Numbered from the stretch's first letter, positions 7,466-16,394 are shown. The stretch: 64,000 bases of DNA from Granulosicoccus sp947495035 (GCF_050589605.1 NZ_JBNGOO010000004.1); one strand, 5' to 3'. Translations and numbers: made by a program. The notes: generated from the sequence alone by a model not told the origin.

Positions 7466-8675
7466 GTCCCTGGCTTTCGGTCGTGACCACCTGGCCATCC
7501 CCGGCCCTTCCGTAATTCCCGATCGCGTGTTGCGCGCCATGCATCGCAATGCGCCGAATATCTACGCCGGCCCCCTGGTGGATCTCACCAAAGGCTTGCT
7601 GGACGACCTGAAGCGCGTGGCCGGCTGTGAAGGATATGCCATCTTCTACATCGGCAATGGTCATGCCGGTTGGGAGGCCAGCCTGTGCAATACGCTGAGC
7701 CGTGGGGATCGTATTCTGGCACTGGTAACCGGACGCTTTTCGCTCGGTTGGGTGCAGATGGCGAGGCAGCTCGGCATCGAGGTGGAGACCCTGGAATTCG
7801 GGGTGACAGAGCCCGCCGATCCGGCGCGTGTTCAGGCCGCTCTCGAGGCCGATACCGACAAGCGGTTCAAGGCGCTCATCACGGTGCAGACCGACACCTC
7901 AACCTCCACCAGCAATGACATTCAGGCTCTGCGCAAGGCGCTGGATGCCGCCGACCATCCGGCGCTCCTGATGGTGGATGCCATCGCCTCTTTCGGCTGC
8001 GAACCCATGCGCATGCATGACTGGGGGGTGGATGTGCTGCTCACGGCCAGCCAGAAGGGTCTGATGACACCACCGGGGCTTGCCATCGTCTTCATTGGCG
8101 AAAAGGTCTGGCCACTGCACGAGGTGGCAACGTTGAACACGCCGTACTGGAACTGGAAAGCCCGAGCCAGGCCATCTGTATTTCCGGATCATTTTGGTGG
8201 CACACCACCCACGCATCATCTCTTCGGTTTGCGAGAAGCGGTGGACATGCTGCTGGAGGAGAGCATGGAGCATGTCTGGGAACGTCATCGCACACTGGCA
8301 GGCTGTGTGTGGGCGACCGTGGATGCCTGGAGTGCCGGCGGGGAGATTCGCTGCCATGTGCCGAACCCGCTGCACCGCTCCACGGCGGTCACCGCCGTCG
8401 ATACCGCCGACGGGGATTCCAATCGGCTGCGAGACTGGTGCGAAACACAACTGGGCGTCGTGCTCGGTGTCGGGCTCAAACCCACACCCACTGCCACGGT
8501 GGTCGATACCGGCTTTCGCATCGGCCACATGGGCCACTTGAACCCTGCCATGTTGTTCGGCACTCTGGCAAGTATTGATGCCGGCCTGAAGGCGCTGGAT
8601 ATCCCGCATGGCAGCGGCGCACTGGAAGCGGCCAGTAGCTGGATTGCCCAAGGCTTGCGCCCGTCTGAGCGCTAG
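7464..8675 (+). CDS. Class V aminotransferase, serine/alanine-glyoxylate type
   Basis: The 403-residue PLP enzyme begins MSLAFGRDHLAIPGPSVIPD, like serine-glyoxylate and alanine-glyoxylate aminotransferases. It should use glyoxylate as amino acceptor with Ser or Ala as donor. The PLP-lysine region is VDVLLTASQKGLMTPPGL (Lys in SQKG). The acidic PLP contact is in LLMVDAIASFG. A start 21 nt upstream is possible but lacks support. A shorter decayed homologue of its C-terminus is found at 16747-16866. The 3' end runs into a tandem repeat at 8678. Confidence 0.85.
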   Translation: MSLAFGRDHLAIPGPSVIPDRVLRAMHRNAPNIYAGPLVDLTKGLLDDLKRVAGCEGYAIFYIGNGHAGWEASLCNTLSRGDRILALVTGRFSLGWVQMARQLGIEVETLEFGVTEPADPARVQAALEADTDKRFKALITVQTDTSTSTSNDIQALRKALDAADHPALLMVDAIASFGCEPMRMHDWGVDVLLTASQKGLMTPPGLAIVFIGEKVWPLHEVATLNTPYWNWKARARPSVFPDHFGGTPPTHHLFGLREAVDMLLEESMEHVWERHRTLAGCVWATVDAWSAGGEIRCHVPNPLHRSTAVTAVDTADGDSNRLRDWCETQLGVVLGVGLKPTPTATVVDTGFRIGHMGHLNPAMLFGTLASIDAGLKALDIPHGSGALEAASSWIAQGLRPSER

Positions 8676-8677
8676 AA

Positions 8678-8905
8678 CGTCAATGCGTCAATGCGTCAAT
8701 GCGTCAATGCGTCAATGCGTCTNNNNNNNNNNNNNNNNNNNNNNNNNNNNNNNNNNNNNNNNNNNNNNNNNNNNNNNNNNNNNNNNNNNNNNNNNNNNNN
8801 NNNNNNNNNNNNNNNNNNNTCTGTGCGTCTGTGCGTCTGTGCGTCTGTGCGTCTGTGCGTCTGTGCGTCTGTGCGTCTGTGCGTCTGTGCGTCTGTGCGT
8901 CTGTG
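8678..8905. repeat. 8-bp tandem repeats around an assembly gap
   Basis: After the aminotransferase stop, CGTCAATG repeats about five times (8678-8719). A run of 97 N (8723-8819) follows, then the related unit CGTCTGTG repeats about eleven times (8820-8905). The unit change across the gap suggests a compound array whose true length is unknown. It lies between convergent genes and no coding function is proposed. Any protein frame drawn through it is artificial. Confidence 0.95.
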
Positions 8906-8982
8906 ATGATGCGTTTACAGAGCCAGCGTCCGTCACGACGCAGGATCGTTACTGACGGGCGTTTTCACGCTGTTGTTCTCAC

Positions 8983-9432
8983 TCAGCGCGGCGCGTAGAG
9001 CACGCGCTTGAACGGCCAGACATCCGACAACCACGCTGAGACAGTCTCCCAGAGCACGACATCCAGTTGAGCATGGCTGGCCCTCACCCATGATGCTGCT
9101 TCCACATCAAAGTCATCCTGCTTCGCCGGGTACAGGTAGACGCATCCAATGACCTCATCACCATCCAGCACCGAGTAGGTGAATCCCTGCCGGGCTGCGA
9201 AATCGTCCGCGTGCATTTCAAGGTCGGCGAGATTTTTCTCCAGTGGCATCGCGAAAGGCCAACTGCTCTTGCCGCGAGGAAACCCGGGCGTTGTCCGGAT
9301 GTGATCGATACTCGACATCCACGCGTCGTGATCACGCGCGTTGTGTTGCGGGCCCAGCGACTCCAACCGAAAGTGGTCGGTATTCAATCCGGGCGGCACG
9401 GAAAAGTCATCGGGCACGAAGGGTGCTGACAT
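8983..9432 (-). CDS. GNAT-like N-acetyltransferase
   Basis: Starting at MSAPFVPDDF (9432) this is a 149-residue protein; an upstream Met at 9477 is in frame. A start region (NTDHFRLESLGPQHNARDHD) is followed by GFTYSVLDGDEVIGCVYLYP, the central strand pair of GNAT enzymes, and by a C-terminal WVRASHAQLDVVLWETVSAW. The canonical acetyl-CoA Q/RxxGxG/A loop is poorly visible, so the substrate and even activity are uncertain. It shares direction with the truncated GST behind it. Confidence 0.6.
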   Translation of the reverse strand: MSAPFVPDDFSVPPGLNTDHFRLESLGPQHNARDHDAWMSSIDHIRTTPGFPRGKSSWPFAMPLEKNLADLEMHADDFAARQGFTYSVLDGDEVIGCVYLYPAKQDDFDVEAASWVRASHAQLDVVLWETVSAWLSDVWPFKRVLYAPR

Positions 9433-9501
9433 GGTTGTGACTCTATCGTTGAGAGATTTACCGATTGATCTTTCCATCGGGGAATATGCAACCGGCCTTT
9501 A

Positions 9502-10020
9502 TCAAAACGTCGGTGCCACCAGCACCTTGCCCGCGGATGGGCGCTTTCTGAGCCTGTCCACATACGCAATCAGTCGCGGTAGATCAACCAGAAATCCTTC
9601 AGCCGCTGGCAAACCTGACAGATAATCGAGCATCGGCGCGGCTATCGCATCGGCGATACTGAAGGTGTCTCCTACGAGATAATCGCCTTCGGCAAGCTGT
9701 TCGTCCAGCAGTTTCAGTACGCGAGCCAACTCCGGTTTGGCAGCATCTACCACCTCCTGACGTACGGCACCCTCCTTGCCCTTGGGGAACACGAATTCCA
9801 GCAGGTAGCTACGCACGATCACATGGTCGACATACAATGCAAGCATTGAAGTCCATTGATCCACCTGGGCTCGCAACCAGGGGTCTTCCGGCTGCAGCGC
9901 TGGTCCTGTAAAGGTAGTATCCAGATAGCGGCAGATACTCGGGGTCTCGATCAGATGCCTGTCGCCGTGCACCAGTACCGGTATCTTGCCGAAGGGGTGA
10001 ATAGAGTGTATTCGTGTCAC
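9502..10020 (-). pseudogene. Glutathione S-transferase lacking its N-terminus
   Basis: The frame carries the second half of a GST thioredoxin-like domain (HPFGKIPVLVHGDRHLIETP, with the cis-Pro loop and glutathione-contacting ET/S) and a complete helical C-terminal domain (NYLVGDTFS-like 'GDYLVGDTFSIADAIAAPML'). About 45-50 N-terminal residues, including the catalytic Ser/Tyr/Cys strand, are missing. The frame is open upstream to about 10050 but is not GST-like there. The break lies next to the start of a damaged TetR gene on the other strand, which suggests one event removed both. It may be untranslated or inactive. Confidence 0.7.
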
Positions 10021-10051
10021 CCAGATCTCGACATTCGCTGTAGAGCCGACA

Positions 10052-10340
10052 ATGCCCTGGAAAGAAGATCACAAATCCCTGACTCGCCAACGCATTCCGG
10101 AGTCCGTCGCAGTGTTGTTCAGCCGACTGGGTTTCGACGGTATCAGCATCGACAAGGTGATGGAACATGCGGGTCTGAATTGACTCCAATCCAATTGATC
10201 GTAACCAGGCAATGCAACAAGTGGTTCTTCTTATCGGCGGTATCGCAATTTCTCGCAATCTGACCGACGAAACTCCAGCGCAGGAGTTGCTTGCTGTGTG
10301 TCGCTCGCTTGCATTGGACCTGGTACCCGTGCAGGGCTGA
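10052..10340 (+). pseudogene. TetR-family regulator with its middle deleted
   Basis: The ATG at 10052 opens MPWKEDHKSLTRQRIPESVA then VLFSRLGFDGISIDKVMEHA, a clear TetR helix-turn-helix start, but TGA follows at 10181. From 10207 another frame reads QAMQQVVLLIGGIAISRNLT then ELLAVCRSLALDLVPVQG, which matches the last helices of the family. About 100 residues in between are absent. It is divergent from the damaged GST; TetR-GST pairs are often regulator and target. The second part is repeated at 11513-11672. Confidence 0.75.
10181..10340 (+). repeat. 160-bp direct repeat, copy 1 (TetR 3' end)
   Basis: This segment aligns without gaps to 11513-11672, with roughly ten mismatches. Both copies encode the C-terminus of the same TetR-like protein and end at the equivalent stop codon. 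The two copies bracket the homocysteine methyltransferase region in direct orientation, so recombination between them could excise it. Confidence 0.9.
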
Positions 10341-10391
10341 GCCACTTCTCCCGGGCCAAGCACTCTGGCAAAGCCGAATATCGAACCTGAG

Positions 10392-10526
10392 ATGATCAAG
10401 ATAGGACGACAGGCACCAGAGGTTGATGCAAGTATTTGCCCGGATAATGATTACGTTCACCTCTATCCGCCCAACGTTGCTCAGAACTGGCTTGGACTTC
10501 CCCCTCACCCCGAAAGTGTAAGCTGA
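10392..10526 (+). CDS. Possible 44-residue ORF, unknown
   Basis: The ATG at 10392 opens MIKIGRQAPEVDASICPDND then YVHLYPPNVAQNWLGLPPHP and ends at TGA 10524-10526. The frame is open further back to the TetR stop. Composition looks protein-like, but there is no good ribosome binding site and I recognise no family. It may be the tail of a gene lost in the same rearrangement, or a small gene ahead of the methyltransferase. Confidence 0.25.
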   Translation: MIKIGRQAPEVDASICPDNDYVHLYPPNVAQNWLGLPPHPESVS

Positions 10527-10551
10527 CGGTGTGAAACACAGGGGAATTAGA

Positions 10552-11490
10552 ATGGCACACAGTCATACGATGCCACAGTTGGGCCACGACCTGTATCTCA
10601 GTTATATGGGTGCAGAAACCGATCTGAAATTCAATCATGGAGTTGACCTGCCCGGTTTTGCGTCTTACCCATTGCTCGAATCAGAAAATGGAAGAGATAT
10701 GCTGCGAGGATACTATTCAAGCCTTATCGAGTTGGCTCAACAGTTCAAGGTAGGTGTAATCATTGACAGCGCTACGTGGGTTGCCAACCGTGACAGAGGC
10801 GCACAAATTGGCCAGAGCCGGCAATCGCTGGAACGGTTGAACCTGGATGCAATAGAACTGATTGTTCAGATACGTGAACAGCATGACGATGTTCCCATTG
10901 TCCTGTGCGGCCAGGTTGGCCCGCGCGGGGACGGATACGCCCCTGAAGAATTGATGACAGCGGATGAGGCCGAAAACTACCACGACGAACAAATTGAAAC
11001 GTTGTCCCGGACAGATGCCGACTTCATCTGCGCGACGACGTTATGCTACCCGGAAGAGGCGATTGGAATTGTCCGCAGCGGAAAGACATTTGGAAAACCC
11101 GTTGCCATTTCCTTTACGGTTGAGAAAAATGGTTGCTTGCCAACTGGAATATCGTTGAAGAATGCGATCATAGCCGTAGATGAGGCGACCGATACCGACG
11201 CCATCTACTTCATGGTCAACTGCGCTCATCCAGATCACTTCACACACGTGTTGGCCGACGAACCCTGGTTTCACAGGGTCAAGGGGCTGGTTGTCAATGC
11301 TTCGCGCTGCAGCCATGCCGAACTTGACGAAGCCGTATCTCTTGATCACGGCGATCCTGTTGAGCTCGGCGCACAACTGGCGGATCTACGGCGAATGTTT
11401 CCACACCTATCCATTCTGGGCGGATGCTGTGGAACGGACATGCGACACATGAAATGCATCGCTGAACAAGCGAAGGCTGTGATTCCGTAG
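10552..11490 (+). CDS. Homocysteine S-methyltransferase family protein
   Basis: The 312-residue product has the zinc-binding Cys of this family: MVNCAHPDHF in the middle and the pair in GGCCGTDMRHM near the end. These enzymes move a methyl group from S-methylmethionine, betaine or a related donor to a thiol acceptor. The start at 10552 is preferred because AGGGGAATTAG precedes it; a GTG 21 nt upstream is in frame. It stands between two copies of a 160-bp repeat, so it may have been brought in by, or trapped in, a duplication. The natural donor cannot be told from the sequence. Confidence 0.85.
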   Translation: MAHSHTMPQLGHDLYLSYMGAETDLKFNHGVDLPGFASYPLLESENGRDMLRGYYSSLIELAQQFKVGVIIDSATWVANRDRGAQIGQSRQSLERLNLDAIELIVQIREQHDDVPIVLCGQVGPRGDGYAPEELMTADEAENYHDEQIETLSRTDADFICATTLCYPEEAIGIVRSGKTFGKPVAISFTVEKNGCLPTGISLKNAIIAVDEATDTDAIYFMVNCAHPDHFTHVLADEPWFHRVKGLVVNASRCSHAELDEAVSLDHGDPVELGAQLADLRRMFPHLSILGGCCGTDMRHMKCIAEQAKAVIP

Positions 11491-11512
11491 CTGTTCACCA
11501 TTGCCAACCCAC

Positions 11513-11672
11513 TGACTCCAATGTAATTGATCGTAAACAGGCAATGCAACCAGCGGTACTTCTGATCGGCGGTATCGCAATTTCTCGCAATCTGACCGAT
11601 GAAACTCCAGCGCAGGAGTTGCTTGCTGTGTGTCGCTCGCTTGCATTGGACCTGGTACCCGTGCAGAGCTGA
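11513..11672 (+). repeat. 160-bp direct repeat, copy 2 (TetR 3' end)
   Basis: Second copy of the TetR C-terminal segment, starting 23 nt after the methyltransferase stop. It encodes ELLAVCRSLALDLVPVQS-like sequence and a stop at the same place. It has no start and no helix-turn-helix of its own, so it is a gene fragment. Confidence 0.9.
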
Positions 11673-11779
11673 GGCGCGTGCATCGTCTTGAGCTCGGCAG
11701 TCGTCAAGGGTTGCAGGCACCCGCCGGCAAGGAGTACGGTAAACGAATCACCCATTGCATTACGCCACGGAGTTCGCTG

Positions 11780-12400
11780 ATGTTCGACGAAGTCATCACG
11801 ACCGAGGAACGTCTGCGCGAGATTGTCGGCACGCCCAGCCACCGCATGGCCGGTAAATGCATTGACCATATCGACGATATCTGCCGGCGCTATATCGCCG
11901 CCTCCCCTTACATCGTGCTCTCCACTCGCGGCAGTGATGGATTGCTGGATATGTCGCCCAAGGGTGATGCGGCCGGTTTCGTTCACGTTATCAATGACAA
12001 GACGCTTGCCATTCCCGAGCGGCTTGGCAACCAGCGGGCCGATACCTTCCACAATCTGCTGACCAATCCCGAGATCGGAATCATTTTCCTGATCCCGGGC
12101 TTCCCCTTCATCTTGCGAGTGAGCGGAACCGCTCAGGTGGTGCGGGATGATGCACTTCAAGCCGGATTTGCCGTGAAGGGCAAGGAGCCGGATCTGATTA
12201 CCGCCGTCACTGTCGAAGAGGCTTTCGTGCATTGTGCCAAGTCCATTGCCCGCTCCAATATCTGGCATCCGAACAAATGGCCAATGACTGACGACATCCC
12301 TTCCTATGCCGTTTCCACCGTAGCCCATGCGGCATTGACCGAGAGTGTGGAGGAGATGCAGGCGATGATCGATGACGACTTCGACAATCGGATGTATTGA
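11780..12400 (+). CDS. Pyridoxamine 5'-phosphate oxidase-like flavoprotein
   Basis: Starting at MFDEVITTEERLREIVGTPS, this 206-residue protein has the split-barrel FMN-binding core: SPYIVLSTRGSDGLLDMSPK, then LAIPERLGNQRADTFHNLLT, and IGIIFLIPGFPFILRVSGTA. This matches the PPOX subgroup often described as MSMEG_1061-like, which bind FMN or F420 and reduce small molecules. The substrate is unknown. An in-frame start further upstream (11630) would lie inside the TetR repeat and is rejected. Confidence 0.8.
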   Translation: MFDEVITTEERLREIVGTPSHRMAGKCIDHIDDICRRYIAASPYIVLSTRGSDGLLDMSPKGDAAGFVHVINDKTLAIPERLGNQRADTFHNLLTNPEIGIIFLIPGFPFILRVSGTAQVVRDDALQAGFAVKGKEPDLITAVTVEEAFVHCAKSIARSNIWHPNKWPMTDDIPSYAVSTVAHAALTESVEEMQAMIDDDFDNRMY

Positions 12401-12507
12401 CTTTCCGAGCTTCCAGGCGGTCCCTTGAATGACGGCAATCCGATCATCACCACGTGCATCGTCAGCAGCCTGTTGTGACGCAGCCAGAAACAGTTACACG
12501 GGCCATA

Positions 12508-12547
12508 CAGTAACGTGACGCCCATATCAGTAACGTGACACTCATGT
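12508..12547. promoter_or_regulatory. Pair of 20-bp direct repeats upstream of the kinase operon
   Basis: CAGTAACGTGAC begins at 12508 and again at 12528, followed by similar bases (GCCCAT and ACTCAT). The period is exactly 20 bp, nearly two helical turns. A weaker relative, CAGTTACACGGGCCAT, begins at 12491. Direct repeats on one face of the DNA in a 280-bp upstream region suggest binding of an activator such as a response regulator. This is inference. Confidence 0.4.
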
Positions 12548-12679
12548 TTACAATCGCGTCGTCGATATCATGAAAGTCGGGGCTGTTGTCATCGGCAACA
12601 CCCGCTCGGCCGGCATTGGATTTCGGCTGATGGCAACCAGAGTCCGGTTTTTCTCTCAAGCCCAAAGTACGGAGGCCAC

Positions 12680-14179
12680 ATGACTGACGCGCAATCGACC
12701 AACAGCGCTGCCTGGTTCGAGGAGATTCTCGACGCCATGACGGACATGGTTCTGGTCAAGGGACCCAAGTCGCGTCTGCTGTGGGCCAATCGAGAATTTC
12801 GTGAGTACTATGGCCTGAGCAATGAACAGCTGCGCGAGCTGATCGACGGCGAACAAAGCGACCCTGACGACACCCTGCAATACGTCAGTGATGATCACAA
12901 GGTCTTCCAGACCGGCAAGATGCTCGACATACCGGCAGAACCGGTCACCGATGCCGACGGTGTCGTGCGCTATATGCACACGATCAAGAACCCGATTTTC
13001 GAAGATGGCAAGGTGGTCAGGCAGGTAGGCGTCAGCCGCCCCGTGACCGATCCGGATCTGATTGCGCAAATGTCCAGGAACCGGGCGGAGCGCAAGGAGT
13101 CCACCGAGTCACTGCGCACCCTGGTCAGGGCCATGCCCAGTGCGGTGGTCATGGTTGATGCATCTCACCGTATTCTGGCCTGTAGTGAAGCATTTGCGCA
13201 GCTGCAATCCAGACTGCTCTCGCAACCCATCAGCATCGAAGAGCTTCTGGAAGAGGACTATGCTGAACGGCTGGAAGCCAGATTGCCCCTGCTGAACGAT
13301 ATCGATGCAAGCATGGCGGGCGAGCAGCCACCAAGGCGCATCGAAGCCGTGTCGCCGGCGGACAGCGCGGAGAGCTGGATCGAGATCGAATGCAGGGCTT
13401 GGCGTGGCGCCAATGGCGCCGTCTCGGGGAGCGTGGCCGTACTCTACGACGTGACCCAACAGCACCTTGACCAGAAAAACCTGCTGCAGGCCAACGAAGA
13501 ACTGTCCCAGTTCAACTACCATGTGTCACACGATCTGGTAGCGCCAATCACCACCACACGCGGCCTGCTGAATACCATCGCCGAGGACATCAGCGATGCG
13601 CAGTATGAGCAATTGCCCGAGATGATAAGCATGGCACAGGGGCGACTGCTGAAGCTGAACAACCTGGTCACTGACCTGATGATTCTCGCCAGAGCCGATA
13701 CCGCTTCGGTCAACGCCACCGAGTTCGATCTGGCCGCCGTCGTCGAGGATATCATTACCACGCAGCTGGCGGACTGTGATCCGGATCCGGCTGACAAAGT
13801 CGAGCTGCATCTGGACGTGAGCACACTTCATTCCGACAGGACACGCATTACGCAGGTGATGACGAACCTGTTGTCGAACGCGCGCAAGTTTCGTGATGAA
13901 TCCGAGGACAATCCGACGATCTCGATACGCTCATTCAGAGAAGACGATCAGGTCGTGGTGCAAGTCAGTGACAATGGACTGGGCATCGACAAGGAACTGG
14001 GCGATGACGCCTTCACGATGTTCACCCGTGGCTCGTCGCAGCATATCGGCCATGGCCTCGGATTGTATATCGTCAAGAAGCATGTCGACCGATTGGGCGG
14101 TCAGGTTCGGATTGCCAGTCTTCGCAAGCCGACGGTGTTCAGCATTCACCTGCCGGAACACGCGAGGCCTTCGACATGA
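12680..14179 (+). CDS. PAS-domain sensor histidine kinase
   Basis: This 499-residue protein has two PAS-like regions (about 10-130 and 145-270) and no membrane segment, so it should be a cytoplasmic sensor. The kinase core has the H-box FNYHVSHDLVAPITTTRGLL with the phospho-accepting His, the N-box LLSNARKF, the G1 box VSDNGLGID and the G2 box GHGLGLYIVKKH. The PAS ligand cannot be predicted. The next gene overlaps its end by 4 nt and encodes a single receiver domain, so it is the likely phosphotransfer partner. Confidence 0.9.
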   Translation: MTDAQSTNSAAWFEEILDAMTDMVLVKGPKSRLLWANREFREYYGLSNEQLRELIDGEQSDPDDTLQYVSDDHKVFQTGKMLDIPAEPVTDADGVVRYMHTIKNPIFEDGKVVRQVGVSRPVTDPDLIAQMSRNRAERKESTESLRTLVRAMPSAVVMVDASHRILACSEAFAQLQSRLLSQPISIEELLEEDYAERLEARLPLLNDIDASMAGEQPPRRIEAVSPADSAESWIEIECRAWRGANGAVSGSVAVLYDVTQQHLDQKNLLQANEELSQFNYHVSHDLVAPITTTRGLLNTIAEDISDAQYEQLPEMISMAQGRLLKLNNLVTDLMILARADTASVNATEFDLAAVVEDIITTQLADCDPDPADKVELHLDVSTLHSDRTRITQVMTNLLSNARKFRDESEDNPTISIRSFREDDQVVVQVSDNGLGIDKELGDDAFTMFTRGSSQHIGHGLGLYIVKKHVDRLGGQVRIASLRKPTVFSIHLPEHARPST

Positions 14180-14613
14180 AAAGGCATAGCGTACTCATTG
14201 TCGACGACAATGCGATCGACCTCATGGTGCATAGCCGAGCGCTGAAACGCAGTGGTCGATTCGACACGGTCGACACGGCCCAGTCCGGTAAGGAGGCGCT
14301 CGCGCTTTTGCAGGATCATGCGGCCAATCGTCTGCAGGATCCGGAACAGTTTCCGGTGCTGCTGATGCTGCTGGACATCAACATGCCGGTCATGAACGGA
14401 TTTGACTTCCTCGAACGTCTGAAGGAGATAGGGCTGACTGACGATCCGCGATTCATCGTGATGCTGACCTCCTCCAGCGCTGACACCGACAGGCAAAAGG
14501 CGTTGAGCAATGCCCGGGTAGCCGATTATCTGGTCAAGCCGTTCAGTACCACTGACGCACATGCCATAGCGGACAAGCTCGACAGCTGGGAAGACAGTCC
14601 TCCGGGCAGTTGA
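14176..14613 (+). CDS. Single-domain (CheY-like) response regulator
   Basis: The 145-residue product is a receiver domain alone. The acidic pair is in VDDNAIDLMVHSR, the phospho-acceptor Asp in MLLDINMPVMNGFDFLERL, the switch Ser/Thr in VMLTSSSAD and the conserved Lys in YLVKPF. There is no DNA-binding or enzymatic output domain. It overlaps the kinase gene (ATGA) and probably receives phosphate from it. The receiver with an insertion between beta-2 and the Asp strand resembles Rcp1-type regulators, which often partner PAS/phytochrome kinases. Confidence 0.9.
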   Translation: MKRHSVLIVDDNAIDLMVHSRALKRSGRFDTVDTAQSGKEALALLQDHAANRLQDPEQFPVLLMLLDINMPVMNGFDFLERLKEIGLTDDPRFIVMLTSSSADTDRQKALSNARVADYLVKPFSTTDAHAIADKLDSWEDSPPGS

Positions 14614-14710
14614 AGGCTCTGAGCGAAAACGCTGGCTGACCGGACATCAGGGGCGTGGTCCGAATGCCCTGTGGCTGTCGCCAAGGAATTGTTCGCCTTG
14701 ATCAATAACG

Positions 14711-15229
14711 TCAATCTGCCCTGCGCATCGTCGCTGAGGCAGGTTCCACCTGAAAATCCAGCTCCGCGTTGTCCGTCACTTCCTTCATCACGAAGAAGCT
14801 GCGGATCTGCCGCACACCCGGAAACGCGATCAGCTGCTCCCCGTGCAGCTTGTTGAAATCGGCCATGTCCCTGACCCGCACTTTCAGGAAATAGTCGAAG
14901 TCACCGGCTACCAGGTGGCAATCCAGCACGAAACTCAGTTTCAGAATGGCGGCCTCGAAGGCGGCGAAACTCTCGGGCGTCGAGCGATCCAGCACCACAC
15001 CTACCATGACGAGAGCGCCGCGCGAAACGCTCGCGGGATTGATCATGGCGCGAAATCCCGAGATGCAGCCTCCCTCGATCAGCCGCTGCGTTCGTCGGTG
15101 ACAGGTGGCCGCACTGACGTTAACCTGCTGCGCCAGCTCCGCATTGCTCAGCCGTCCATCGGCCTGCAGGAGTTTGAGAATCTTGCGGTCAATACGATCC
15201 AGCTCGATGGTGATGATGGAATCTTCCAA
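14711..15229 (-). CDS. acdR: Lrp/AsnC-family regulator, probable ACC deaminase regulator
   Basis: A 172-residue Lrp-type protein. The N-terminal helix-turn-helix reads LDRIDRKILKLLQADGRLSN then AELAQQVNVSAATCHRRTQR; the C-terminal RAM domain has LVMVGVVLDR and DYFLKVRVRDM. It is divergent from the ACC deaminase gene across 146 bp. In several proteobacteria an Lrp-like AcdR is encoded in just this arrangement and activates acdS, so I infer that role; the symbol is by context only. It is longer at the C-terminus than a typical Lrp (about 160). Confidence 0.82.
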   Translation of the reverse strand: MEDSIITIELDRIDRKILKLLQADGRLSNAELAQQVNVSAATCHRRTQRLIEGGCISGFRAMINPASVSRGALVMVGVVLDRSTPESFAAFEAAILKLSFVLDCHLVAGDFDYFLKVRVRDMADFNKLHGEQLIAFPGVRQIRSFFVMKEVTDNAELDFQVEPASATMRRAD

Positions 15230-15375
15230 TTTCAGCCTCTTTTTCGAGCAATCATGGCAATTCGGAACATCCTATCACCCATTCATGATCACTCAGGTAG
15301 CTGATTCTGAAAGCAGCTTCCATGCGATTTCCAGCAGACTTTATCTCACGGAAACCGACACCAGAGGCTGCCTCC

Positions 15376-16392
15376 ATGAACCTGTCCCGATTCGAACGCT
15401 ACCCACTCACCTTCGGCCCCACTCCCATCGAGCACCTGCCTCGTCTGACAGACGCGCTGGGCGGCAAGGTGCAGATCTACGCCAAGCGCGATGACTGCAA
15501 CTCCGGCCTGGCCATGGGCGGCAACAAGCTGCGCAAACTGGAGTACATCGTGCCCGACGCCATTGCCTCGGGCGCAGACACCCTGGTTTCCATTGGTGGA
15601 GTGCAGTCCAATCACACCCGCATGGTGGCCGCTACCGCCGCCAAGATCGGCATGAAATGCGTGGTCATCCAGGAAAGCTGGGTGCCACACGAGGACGCTG
15701 TCTACGATCGCGTCGGCAACATCCTGATGACGCGCCTGATGGGGGCTGACAGCCGCATGGTGGACGAGGGATTCGATATCGGCATTCGCCAGAGCTGGGA
15801 AGAGGCCATGCAATCGGTGCGTGACGCCGGAGGCCAGCCCTATGCCATTCCCGCAGGTGCGTCCGTACACCAGTATGGCGGACTCGGCTATGTGGGCTTC
15901 GCCGAAGAGGTACGGGCCCAGGAAGCCGAGATGGGCATCCGCTTCGACTACATCGTGGTCTGCGTGGTCACCGGCTCCACCCAGGCCGGCATGATTGTCG
16001 GCTTTGCCGAGGACAACCGCGCCGACAGGGTCATCGGCATAGACGGTTCAGGCACCCCCGAGCAATTGCGTCGGCAGGTTCGGCAGATTGTGGACAACAC
16101 TGCCGAACTGGTGGAACTGGGACGCCCAGTGCGCGATGATGAAATCGTCATCAACCCGGATTACGCCTACCCCGCCTATGGTGTGCCCAGCAAGGAGACC
16201 AATGAGGCCATCCGTCTGGCTGCCCGCACCGAAGCCATGATCACCGACCCCGTCTACGAAGGCAAATCCATGCAGGGCATGATCGACCTGATCGGCAAGG
16301 GCTTCTTCCCGGAAGGCTCGAAGGTGCTCTACGCCCACCTGGGCGGCGCGCCGGCCCTGAACGGTTACAGCTATACCTATCGCAACGGCTGA
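15376..16392 (+). CDS. acdS: 1-aminocyclopropane-1-carboxylate deaminase
   Basis: This 338-residue PLP enzyme has the exact length of AcdS and follows it throughout: MNLSRFERYPLTFGPTPIEH, the PLP Lys in MGGNKLRKLEY, and SIGGVQSNHTRMVAA. The two residues that separate ACC deaminase from D-cysteine desulfhydrase are present: Glu in DPVYEGKSM (E295) and Leu in YAHLGGAPALN (L322). It opens the cyclopropane ring of the plant ethylene precursor to 2-oxobutyrate and ammonia. The start at 15376 is chosen by homology; 15322 is in frame upstream. Small changes (M for F, L for T around the PLP Lys) are unusual. Confidence 0.9.
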   Translation: MNLSRFERYPLTFGPTPIEHLPRLTDALGGKVQIYAKRDDCNSGLAMGGNKLRKLEYIVPDAIASGADTLVSIGGVQSNHTRMVAATAAKIGMKCVVIQESWVPHEDAVYDRVGNILMTRLMGADSRMVDEGFDIGIRQSWEEAMQSVRDAGGQPYAIPAGASVHQYGGLGYVGFAEEVRAQEAEMGIRFDYIVVCVVTGSTQAGMIVGFAEDNRADRVIGIDGSGTPEQLRRQVRQIVDNTAELVELGRPVRDDEIVINPDYAYPAYGVPSKETNEAIRLAARTEAMITDPVYEGKSMQGMIDLIGKGFFPEGSKVLYAHLGGAPALNGYSYTYRNG

Positions 16393-16394
16393 CA

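Noticed and set aside
8608..8998. Long frames with XXXX segments and CASVRL repeats
   Set aside because: They run through the N gap and the 8-bp array and start inside the aminotransferase gene; not real proteins.
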